This document shows positions 1 to 6,203 of a stretch of 10,014 bases of DNA, piece after piece. The notes under the pieces are model-generated. The model was not told the origin of the DNA. It saw nothing but the letters and a program-made list of their open reading frames with translations, and did not search any database. Numbering within the stretch: the stretch's first letter is position 1; every line of letters starts with the position of its first letter. The stretch lies in assembly GCA_050743125.1 (NCBI GenBank), contig JBOGEB010000162.1, positions 1-10,014 on the forward strand, written 5' to 3'. The position numbers were made by a program, and so were the translations under genes. Origin of the DNA: JBOGEB01 sp050743125 (lineage in GTDB: Bacteria > Actinomycetota > Nitriliruptoria > Euzebyales > Egibacteraceae).

Positions 1-40
1 GAGCAGCCCATTTCGACCGTGCGTGACGCGTGTCAGCGCT

Positions 41-100
41 GTGGCCAGGAATCGTCATATGGCCAGGGTTCGTCACGCATGCGTGACGAACCCTGGCCAC
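41..100. repeat. 40-bp perfect palindrome plus third repeat arm
   Basis: Positions 60-99 form a perfect palindrome with two 20-base arms that meet at 79/80; each arm is built on GGCCAGGGTTCGTCACGC or its complement. A third, slightly diverged copy (GGCCAGGAATCGTCA, 42-56) lies directly upstream in the same orientation as the left arm, so the outer GTGGCCAGG (41-49) also pairs with CCTGGCCAC (92-100). A further GCGTGACG occurs at 21-28, matching 81-88. No T-run follows, so it is not a classical terminator. It could be an operator for a dimeric regulator, a REP-like element or a recombination site; the sequence alone does not decide. The repeat structure itself is certain. Confidence 0.9.
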
Positions 101-189
101 AAGGGCGAACACCGCCCAAACGACAAGGCTATTTCGACCCGGGTCCTTAGGGCGGATGGGTGGGGGAGGTTGGTGCGGCCGGCGGTTTC

Positions 190-229
190 GGCGGCCAGGG
201 GCTGGGGGAGCCCCCCACACAGGGCCGCC
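190..229 (-). terminator. Possible hairpin terminator of the substrate-binding protein gene
   Basis: GGCGGCC (190-196) pairs with GGCCGCC (223-229), and inside it a run of five G (204-208) faces a run of C (211-216), giving a nested GC-rich stem. It lies about 60 bases beyond the stop codon of the minus-strand gene at 289. There is no U-tract, which is common for actinobacterial hairpins but makes the call uncertain. Confidence 0.35.
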
Positions 230-288
230 GACACCGCGCTCCGCTCCGCTTCGCCCACAGGGCAAGCCCGCGGTCCTCAAACACGTTC

Positions 289-1239
289 TTAGCGACCGCA
301 CCTCATCAACGCTGCCGGCACGCGCACGGCCATGCGCTCATCCGGTGCGCCGAACAGTTGCGGATGAATGACGCGCGCGAGGATCTCCGCACCTTCGACG
401 ACGCGCGGCCCCGGTCGGCTGAAATACGAGGTTGCGTCAACCGCCCACACGTTGCCGTCCCGCACCGCCGGCAGGTCGTGCCAGCCGTTCGGAAGCCGCG
501 TCCGCGGCAGCCCGCGCAGGGTGTCCTCCGCGTAGTAGCCGCAGGGCGCCAGGACGACCACCTCCGGGGCGTAGGCGCGAATCTGCGCGGCGGTCGTCGT
601 GCGCGACGGCCCACCCGCGTTGCCGAACGTGTGGTCGCCGCCGGCGAGCGCGACCTGCTCGGGGACCCAGTGGCCCGGCGCGAACGGCGGCTCCAGCCAT
701 TCCAGGACCAGCGTTCGCGGGCGGCGCTCGACATCGACGAACGCGAGCGCCAGCGCGTCGAGCCGCGTCGTCAACTCGGCGACCAGCGCCTCGGCTCGCG
801 CCTTGGTGCCGGTCAACTGACCGACGGTGCGGATGTTGGCGAGAACGTCCGCGAGCGTGCTCGGCTCCAGCGAGACGACCTTGACGTCCGTGGAGAACAT
901 GCGCGCAGCCCGCTCGACCGTCTTGTAGCTGACGGCGCAGACCTCGCACAGCTCCTGCGTCAGGATCAGATCCGGCTCGAGCGCGCGGAGCTGGGCCTCG
1001 TCGAGATCGTAGATCGAGCCGTGCCCGTCGAGCTGCGAGCGGACGGCGTGGTCGATCTCGGCGCTCGTCATCGTCTGATGCGAGATGCGGCTGGCGGTCA
1101 ACTGCGGCTTGCCGACGACCGCCGGTGGGTAGTCGCATTCGTGCGTGACGCCGACCAGCGACGATTCCAACCCGAGCGCGCACACGACCTCGGTCGCTGA
1201 AGGCAACAGCGAGACGATCCGCGGCGCTGCTCTGCTCAT
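289..1239 (-). CDS. Cobalamin-binding-type periplasmic-binding-fold protein (BtuF-like, no signal peptide)
   Basis: A 316-residue protein of the periplasmic binding protein family 2 fold (class III substrate-binding proteins for B12 and iron complexes). It opens with RIVSLLPSATEVVCALGL, the characteristic first strand of this family. It continues with LVGVTHECDYP (about 28-38), the segment DLILTQELCEVCAVS (about 89-103), VLEWLEPPFAPGHWVPE (about 167-183) and the late SYFSRPGPRVVEGAEILA block. These match the actinobacterial and cyanobacterial proteins usually annotated as cobalamin-binding protein. There is no signal peptide or lipobox: the conserved domain begins at residue 7, so the protein is predicted to be cytosolic or an unusual BtuF relative. 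The ligand is therefore inferred from family only. No permease, ATPase or recognisable cobalamin riboswitch accompanies it here. The ATG at 1239 is chosen because the domain starts immediately; an AGGTGG lies about 15 bases upstream, rather far for a ribosome site. It is transcribed divergently from the SWIM gene. Fold call is strong, ligand moderate. Confidence 0.88.
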   Translation of the reverse strand: MSRAAPRIVSLLPSATEVVCALGLESSLVGVTHECDYPPAVVGKPQLTASRISHQTMTSAEIDHAVRSQLDGHGSIYDLDEAQLRALEPDLILTQELCEVCAVSYKTVERAARMFSTDVKVVSLEPSTLADVLANIRTVGQLTGTKARAEALVAELTTRLDALALAFVDVERRPRTLVLEWLEPPFAPGHWVPEQVALAGGDHTFGNAGGPSRTTTAAQIRAYAPEVVVLAPCGYYAEDTLRGLPRTRLPNGWHDLPAVRDGNVWAVDATSYFSRPGPRVVEGAEILARVIHPQLFGAPDERMAVRVPAALMRCGR

Positions 1240-1259
1240 CGAGTTGAGGTTAGGCCACC

Positions 1260-1292
1260 TGGCGGACTCGTGGCGGACTCGTGGCGGACTCG
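1260..1292. repeat. Three exact 11-bp tandem repeats in the divergent promoter region
   Basis: The unit TGGCGGACTCG occurs three times without interruption at 1260-1270, 1271-1281 and 1282-1292. The array starts 21 bases upstream of the minus-strand ATG (1239) and 205 bases upstream of the GTG at 1497, so it would lie in the leader or promoter of the substrate-binding gene. An 11-bp period places copies on the same face of the helix, which would suit a regulator, but slipped-strand expansion without function is equally possible. Confidence 0.9.
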
Positions 1293-1496
1293 TTCTCCCA
1301 GCTCACGTGCCACGGCGAACGACGCCGAAGGCCGCCGTCACGATCGACCGGCGGGCAAGGTCACGGGCCGCGTTCCGCACGCGGCGGCGAGCGCACCCCG
1401 GGGCTGGGACCGGCGCACTGGTCCAGGTACCCGAACGCGCCATCTGTGACACACTTCCCGGCTGACGTCTGCGCCCTCACGCCAAGGGGATGGCCC

Positions 1497-3203
1497 GTGA
1501 ACGATCCGCTCGCATCCGCGTTCTCGCGCTCGGCCGTCATGGTCCTGGCCGATCCGGCGTCGTTCCTGCGTGGAGCCACCTATGCCGGGGACGGTCGTGT
1601 CGAGCAGCTCGCCGCCTCGGACGGCCGGTTGGAGGGCACGGTCCGGGGATCGCTGCCGTACGCGGTCCGGCTGTGGGTGGACGGCAGCGGACCGGCGTGG
1701 TCGTGCACCTGCCCCGTCGGCGAGGACGGGACGTTCTGCAAGCATTGCGTCGCCCTCGCGCTCACCCGGGACCCTGAGTCGGCAGAGCGGGTCTTCGACG
1801 ATTGGGAGGACGACGACGAGGCCGCTGCCGGCCCCGGCGACGCGGCGGCGCTGCGCGGCTACATCCTGGGCCTGGGCACCGAACGGCTCGCGGAGCTGCT
1901 GCTCGAGCAGGCGGGGAGTGACTGGCGGCTGCGAGAGCGGCTGCTGGCCGAGGCCGCCGCTGCGGCGGGGTCGACGCTCGACCTCGCCGCCTGGCGGTGT
2001 CGTCTCGAAGCGGAGTTCGCAACCGGAGACTTCGTGGAGTACAAGGAGGCGGCGAGCTGGGCGGACGACGTCCAAGGCGTTCTGAATGCGCTCGCCGAGC
2101 TGCTCGATCTCGGCCACGCTGACGCGGTCGTCGTGCTGGCTGAGCACGCCTGGCACCTCGCAGAGGACGCGGTCGACCGCGTCGATGACTCCGACGGCTG
2201 GCTCAGCGACATCTCCTCCCAGCTCGGCGAGCTGCACCACCGAGCCTGCGTCGAGGCCGGGGTGGACCCAGTCGCGCTGGCCCGGCGGCTCGTCGAGCTG
2301 GAGCTCGGCTCCGAGCTGGACGCCTTCCACCGGGCGGCCGCGCGCTACGCCAGCGTGCTGGGCGAGGTCGGGGTGGCCGAGTACCGGCGGTTGATCGAGC
2401 CCCGCTTCGACGCGCTGGCGGCCGGTGAGGGGCACTCGACTGGGCGGTTCCGGGTGACCCAGGCCATGGCCGGGGTGGCGCTGGCCTCGGGAGACCCTGA
2501 CCAGCTCATCGCCGTCAAAGCCCGTGACCTGCGGACACCGGACGATTACCGGGAGATCGCCAGCGTGCTCGCCGACGCCGGGCGGGTCGCCGAAGCCGTC
2601 GACTGGGCGGAACGAGGGCTGGCCGCGTTCGGCGACCGGGGGTGGCAGACCCCGCCGCTGCGCGAGCTGCTCGCCGGGCTGCACCGCCGCCGCGGCGATG
2701 GCGACGCCGCCGTCGAGGTCTTCTGGGCAGGCGTCCAGGCCGCCCCGTCACTCGAAAGCTACCGGCGCCTGCTGCAGGAAGCCGAAACCGCCGGCGGCCA
2801 GCCCGGCTGGCGCGAACGAGCGCTGGAGCATCTGCGCGGTCGACTCCCGGGACAATCCCGGCCGCTGGTCGAGATCCTGCTGTACGAGGGACAGGTGGAC
2901 GAGGCGTGGCAGATCGCCTCAACGCATTCCTGCGACCAGCGGCTCTGGCTGACGCTCGCCCGAGCGCGGGAATCCACGCATCCGCAAGACGCCATCCCCG
3001 TCTACGCGCGCGAGGCCGCTGTCCTGATCGCCCCGACGAAGTCGCAGCTCTACCCGAAGGCGGTCGACCTGATGGTCCGGATCGAGCGACTCTACGCCGC
3101 CCTCGGCCGTCCCGAGGACTTCGCGGCCTACGTCGCTCAGGTCCGCGCCGAACACGGCCGCAAACGCAGCCTCATGACGCTGCTCGACCGGAAACGGTGG
3201 TGA
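1497..3203 (+). CDS. SWIM zinc-finger protein with C-terminal helical repeats
   Basis: A 568-residue protein starting at GTG 1497, preceded by AAGGGGA (1484-1490) at a six-base spacing. The open frame extends upstream to 1281, but that extension is low-complexity and has no ribosome site. A SWIM zinc finger (CxCxnCxH) lies near the N-terminus: Cys70, Cys72, Cys81 and His83 in SCTCPVGEDGTFCKH. SWIM fingers bind DNA or protein partners. An acidic linker (EDDDEAAAG) follows, then roughly 450 residues rich in Leu, Ala and Glu that read as TPR-like alpha-helical hairpins. The C-terminus has the block YPKAVDLMVRIERLYAALGR followed by HGRKRSLMTLLDR, typical of actinobacterial SWIM proteins with a DUF6880-like tail. 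No catalytic domain is visible, and the cellular role of this class is not established. It is the first of four same-strand genes; the gap of about 250 bases to the next gene means cotranscription is not certain. The frame is intact, unlike several genes further right. Confidence 0.88.
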   Translation: MNDPLASAFSRSAVMVLADPASFLRGATYAGDGRVEQLAASDGRLEGTVRGSLPYAVRLWVDGSGPAWSCTCPVGEDGTFCKHCVALALTRDPESAERVFDDWEDDDEAAAGPGDAAALRGYILGLGTERLAELLLEQAGSDWRLRERLLAEAAAAAGSTLDLAAWRCRLEAEFATGDFVEYKEAASWADDVQGVLNALAELLDLGHADAVVVLAEHAWHLAEDAVDRVDDSDGWLSDISSQLGELHHRACVEAGVDPVALARRLVELELGSELDAFHRAAARYASVLGEVGVAEYRRLIEPRFDALAAGEGHSTGRFRVTQAMAGVALASGDPDQLIAVKARDLRTPDDYREIASVLADAGRVAEAVDWAERGLAAFGDRGWQTPPLRELLAGLHRRRGDGDAAVEVFWAGVQAAPSLESYRRLLQEAETAGGQPGWRERALEHLRGRLPGQSRPLVEILLYEGQVDEAWQIASTHSCDQRLWLTLARARESTHPQDAIPVYAREAAVLIAPTKSQLYPKAVDLMVRIERLYAALGRPEDFAAYVAQVRAEHGRKRSLMTLLDRKRW

Positions 3204-3216
3204 ACAACGCCGCCAG

Positions 3217-3237
3217 GTGCACCGTGGCGCGGTCCAC
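3217..3237 (+). terminator. Weak hairpin after the SWIM gene
   Basis: GTGCACCG (3217-3224) can pair with CGGTCCAC (3230-3237) across a five-base loop with one C-C mismatch. It begins 14 bases after the stop codon of the SWIM gene. There is no T-run, and stems this short occur by chance in such GC-rich DNA. Confidence 0.25.
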
Positions 3238-3295
3238 ACGGAACACGCCTCCGTCGAGACCGGGGCACCGGCAGCCCGCTTCGGAACTTTGGCCC

Positions 3296-3321
3296 GACGT
3301 GCCTACAAGACGTGCCTACAA
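3296..3321. repeat. Tandem 13-bp duplication upstream of the large gene
   Basis: GACGTGCCTACAA is present twice in a row at 3296-3308 and 3309-3321, about 136 bases upstream of the ATG at 3457. The copies are identical, so the duplication is recent or under selection. It sits in the 253-base stretch between two genes, where promoter elements would be expected; I cannot assign a -10 or -35 confidently. Confidence 0.85.
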
Positions 3322-3472
3322 GGTGTGGGCCGGTCGAAGGGGAGGAACCTCCCTGGAGGTGACAGATCGGCCGCGGTACGGTCGATCGGCTACGGCGTAA
3401 GGTGATGCATCCGCGCCTGCTCGGGTGAGTTGGGCAGGTCGGCACAGGAGCACCCCATGAAGGATCGACGAG

Positions 3473-5494
3473 TTGCGCGCCTGGCTGGCGCCGGCACCGG
3501 GCACGTCGATCCCAAGGCTCGATCTCGGCGGCCACGACCGACACGAGGTCGTGCACATGCTCGGGGCCGACGTGATGAGGGAGGTCTGGCACACCATGCG
3601 GGGATTGAAATTCGGTATCGAAGACGGGCAGGGATTCGAAGAGGCGCGCGAGGCGCTGCTCGACGAGCACCGCCAGTGGCTGACTCGGCGCGGGCTGACC
3701 GAGGACGACTGGGTCGCCCACCAGCTCCTCCACTTCAAGTGGGGCTACCAGGACGGACATCTCGGCCGCTGGCGCGTCGCCGACCTCGACGAGATCTTCC
3801 TGCACCTCTTCCCGCGCAAGGTGATCGTCGACACCGACGATCTCCCGGACGTCCTGCCTGCGGCGGGCCGGTTCCTCGAGTTTCTCGCGGACACGGGGGC
3901 GCTCGCCTCCGACAGCGACCCGCTGACCCGCCTGCTCGGCGCGCTCGAGGGCCTCACGAAGCCCTTCCTCGCCGAGATGCGCGACCGGGCCGGCTTCGGC
4001 ATCGCGAAGTCCCTGTTCACCGGTATGGCCGACGAGGGCGTGGACTTCACCGACCCGAAGGCCGTCGATGCCTGGCTCGCCGACTTCAACGCGCGCCCTT
4101 TCGAGGAACGGGACGGCCTGCTGCCGAGGCCGGGCGCGGAAGCTGCGTTGCCGCCGATGGCGCTGCCCAGCGACGACGTGCTGGCCGCCGAGGCGCTGGG
4201 GACACCCGCGATGCAGCAGCTCGCGTCCTTCCTCGCATGGGTCGGTGACGGGCGGGCGCTCACCCAGAAGAGCAACCTGAAGCTCGCCGACGGCAAGGAG
4301 CTCGTCGGCCTGCTCGGCACCAAGGACCGGTTCAACGAGACGATCGGCGACCGGACCTTCAAGACGCACAGCACGACCGACCTGCCAGGCGTCGACCTGG
4401 TCTTCCGGCTGGCGCTGAAGGCCCGTCTGGCCCGCAAGCACCGCGGCACGGTGCGGCGAACCAAGCGCGCCGCCGGGCTGGCCGGCGACAGCTTAGGCGT
4501 CTGGCGCGACGCGGTCCTGGCAATGCTCGACCTGGGCCTGATCAACGCCGGCCGTGAAGACCGCTACGGCCTGCGCTGGTGGGCGGGAGACCTCGAGGAA
4601 GACGCCGCCGGGCTGCTGCGCGCCCTGGCCATGGCCGCCGAGCCGATGCCGGTCAGTCTGCTGAAAGAAGCCGTTTTCGAGGCGCTGTCGGCCAGCTACG
4701 ATCTCGACTCCATGTCCGACGCGGGGCGCAGCGCGCTCCCGGACTCCGTGGCGTGGGGAGTCGGGGTGCTTGTCGACCGCCTCGCCTGGCTCGGCGCGGT
4801 GGCCCGCCAGGGCGATGTCGTCGAGACCGACCGGTGGGGGCTGGAGCGCCGCACTGGCGGCGAGGTCGCCTTGACCGATCTGGGCCGCTGGTTCGTGCGG
4901 CCGATCCTGCAAAAGCGCGGCTGTCAAGCACCCGGGACGGGCGAGCTGGCTCAAGCCTCGGCGGCCGAGCTGCTGGACACGGTCGCCGCCTGGCCACCGG
5001 AGGCAGCGGCAGCCGAGACGCAGGCATGGGTAGCCGCTCGCGACACCGCGGTCGACGAGCTGGTCACGGTCGCTCGGGAGGCGGCCACGCCGGATCAGCG
5101 GGCGCTCGCGCTCGACGCGTTGGAGGCGTTCGGCGAGGAGGCTGAGCCGGCGGTGCGCACGCTCTTGGACGACCCGCGGTCGCGGCCGCTGGCTGCGCTC
5201 TGGCTGGTCAACCTCGGGTTGGAGAAGCCAGAGTTCCTCGAGCCGGAGGACACCCCAGCCGCGTTCGTCCAAGCGCTCGCGGTGACGCTGATGGCGGGCG
5301 GCCCGGAGGCCGTGCCTGAGGCGTTCGAGGCCCACGCGGACGTCGATCAGCAGGTCGCCGTGCTCGAACACCTCTGGCGTGTCGACGACCCCTACACCGA
5401 GCCGGTGTTGGAAGCGCTGTCCGGCGCTCCGCAGCGGCTGATCGCGAAGGCCGCCCGCAAGGCGCTGTTCAAGCACCGCAGCGGCCGGCGCTGA
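3473..5494 (+). CDS. Large uncharacterised protein of the SWIM/DUF6398 neighbourhood
   Basis: A 673-residue cytosolic protein with no signal peptide, membrane segment or catalytic motif that I recognise. Visible blocks are HFKWGYQDGHLGRWRVADLDE (about 87-107, aromatic-rich), LTQKSNLKLADGKELVGLLG (about 263-282, conserved-looking), a basic stretch RKHRGTVRRTKRAA (about 321-334) and SLLKEAVFEAL, which could belong to a winged helix. The last 150 residues read as HEAT-like helical repeats (AREAATPDQRALALDALEAFG onward) and end in KAARKALFKHRSGRR. From memory, similar blocks occur in unnamed actinobacterial proteins, sometimes beside pRiA4b ORF-3 or DUF6398 proteins; this needs a search. The start is ambiguous. 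In this frame the first possible start is TTG 3473, with AAGGA (3460-3464) eight bases upstream. A better-looking site, AGGAG (3446-3450) before ATG 3457, is in another frame and would join this frame only if one base in ATGAAGG were extra (M-R-I-D-E-L-R-A-W). The reading frame is otherwise intact. Coding is near certain, function unknown. Confidence 0.85.
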   Translation: MRAWLAPAPGTSIPRLDLGGHDRHEVVHMLGADVMREVWHTMRGLKFGIEDGQGFEEAREALLDEHRQWLTRRGLTEDDWVAHQLLHFKWGYQDGHLGRWRVADLDEIFLHLFPRKVIVDTDDLPDVLPAAGRFLEFLADTGALASDSDPLTRLLGALEGLTKPFLAEMRDRAGFGIAKSLFTGMADEGVDFTDPKAVDAWLADFNARPFEERDGLLPRPGAEAALPPMALPSDDVLAAEALGTPAMQQLASFLAWVGDGRALTQKSNLKLADGKELVGLLGTKDRFNETIGDRTFKTHSTTDLPGVDLVFRLALKARLARKHRGTVRRTKRAAGLAGDSLGVWRDAVLAMLDLGLINAGREDRYGLRWWAGDLEEDAAGLLRALAMAAEPMPVSLLKEAVFEALSASYDLDSMSDAGRSALPDSVAWGVGVLVDRLAWLGAVARQGDVVETDRWGLERRTGGEVALTDLGRWFVRPILQKRGCQAPGTGELAQASAAELLDTVAAWPPEAAAAETQAWVAARDTAVDELVTVAREAATPDQRALALDALEAFGEEAEPAVRTLLDDPRSRPLAALWLVNLGLEKPEFLEPEDTPAAFVQALAVTLMAGGPEAVPEAFEAHADVDQQVAVLEHLWRVDDPYTEPVLEALSGAPQRLIAKAARKALFKHRSGRR

Positions 5495-5505
5495 GCGGCC
5501 GGCGC
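5480..5505. repeat. 12-bp direct repeat across the stop codon
   Basis: AGCGGCCGGCGC occurs at 5480-5491 and again at 5494-5505, flanking the TGA stop (5492-5494) of the large gene. Because GCCGGC is self-complementary, 5484-5489 can also pair with 5498-5503 as a short stem around the stop. It may be a weak terminator or a chance product of GC-rich composition. Confidence 0.6.
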
Positions 5506-5717
5506 CTCTCGGGCGGATACGCCCGCAACTCCGGATGCTGGTACCCGGCAAACGATCGGCGCGTCCATAGCTTCGCGTTGCTCAGCCGCGGTTCGACGCG
5601 TAGCTGGCGTCCTTGGAGGTGCCGAGTGGTGAGCGCCTGTCGACCTCCGTCATGGTCTCGTCATGCGAGACTCCGCCAGAACAGGTCGTACGGTCGGCGC
5701 GGCACCAAAGGAGCGCA

Positions 5718-6203
5718 ATGGAGGAGGCGCTGCAAAGGCTTCGTGTGCCGGTGGCCTTGCGCCCACGAGTCGGCCAGATGCTGTGCCTCGTCGATGGCTG
5801 GTGCGCCGCGTGCTTGGACGAGGAGTACGCAGCGCTGACCCAGCGGGTGATCGGCAAGCTCGGGCGCAAACGCCTGTCGCCGCTGACCACGGGCCAGCCG
5901 CGCGTCTGGGCGGCCGGCGCGCTCTACGCCGTGGGCCAGCTCAACTACCTGATGGATGCTCGCCGCCCGCCGCACCTGACCGCCGACGAGCTCAGCGCGC
6001 TGACCGGGGTCGCCAAGTCCACCTTGGCGAACAAGGCGCGGCAAGTGCGCGAGCTCGCCGGGCTGCGCCGCTTCGACCCCGAGTGCTCGCGCAGCGACAT
6101 CGTCGAGCAGTCCCACGACCCGTTCGTCGGCATGGTCGACGGGCGAGTGGTTCGCCTCGGCACGCTGCTGCGTGCGCTGGCGCGTACCGGGTGGCCGTCG
6201 TGA
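5718..6203 (+). CDS. DUF6398-domain protein
   Basis: A 161-residue protein. ATG 5718 is preceded by AAAGGAG (5707-5713) at a tight spacing; the open frame runs back to 5613 but has no ribosome site there. The pattern matches DUF6398 as I know it: a Cys residue region then LDEEYAAL (about 33-40), LGRKRLSPL (48-56), WAAGALYAVGQLNYLMD (64-80), then HLTADELSALTGVAKSTLANKARQV (86-110). That last stretch looks like a helix-turn-helix, with STLANKA as the recognition helix. The family has no established biochemical function; a DNA-binding or adaptor role is inferred only from the HTH-like segment. The C-terminal part (PFVGMVDGRVVRLGTLLRALA) is about 40 residues beyond the domain. The stop overlaps the start of the next gene by four bases (GTGA, 6200-6203), so the two are probably translationally coupled and their products may work together. 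Confidence 0.85.
   Translation: MEEALQRLRVPVALRPRVGQMLCLVDGWCAACLDEEYAALTQRVIGKLGRKRLSPLTTGQPRVWAAGALYAVGQLNYLMDARRPPHLTADELSALTGVAKSTLANKARQVRELAGLRRFDPECSRSDIVEQSHDPFVGMVDGRVVRLGTLLRALARTGWPS

Noticed and set aside
41..100. CRISPR array or classical Rho-independent terminator
   Set aside because: Only three partial copies, no regular spacers, and no T-run after the stem.
160..1200. 346-residue plus-strand open frame opposite the substrate-binding gene
   Set aside because: Arg-rich antisense shadow of a clearly conserved minus-strand protein; no ribosome site or family motif.
1240..1480. Cobalamin riboswitch upstream of the BtuF-like gene
   Set aside because: I looked for the conserved B12-box and GCCACTG-type elements on the minus strand and found none.
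1281..1496. N-terminal extension of the SWIM gene back to 1281
   Set aside because: Low-complexity, overlaps the tandem repeat, no ribosome site; GTG 1497 has AAGGGGA at ideal spacing and the protein begins in a family-like way there.
1338..2684. 448-residue minus-strand open frame
   Set aside because: Antisense of the SWIM gene with shadow-type composition (Pro, Arg, Gly, Gln).
3430..4248. 272-residue frame that uses the well-placed ATG 3457
   Set aside because: After the first codons it becomes Arg/Pro/Gly-rich out-of-frame translation of the large gene; only its start site is of interest.
4493..5551. 352-residue minus-strand open frame
   Set aside because: Antisense shadow of the large gene; no motif.
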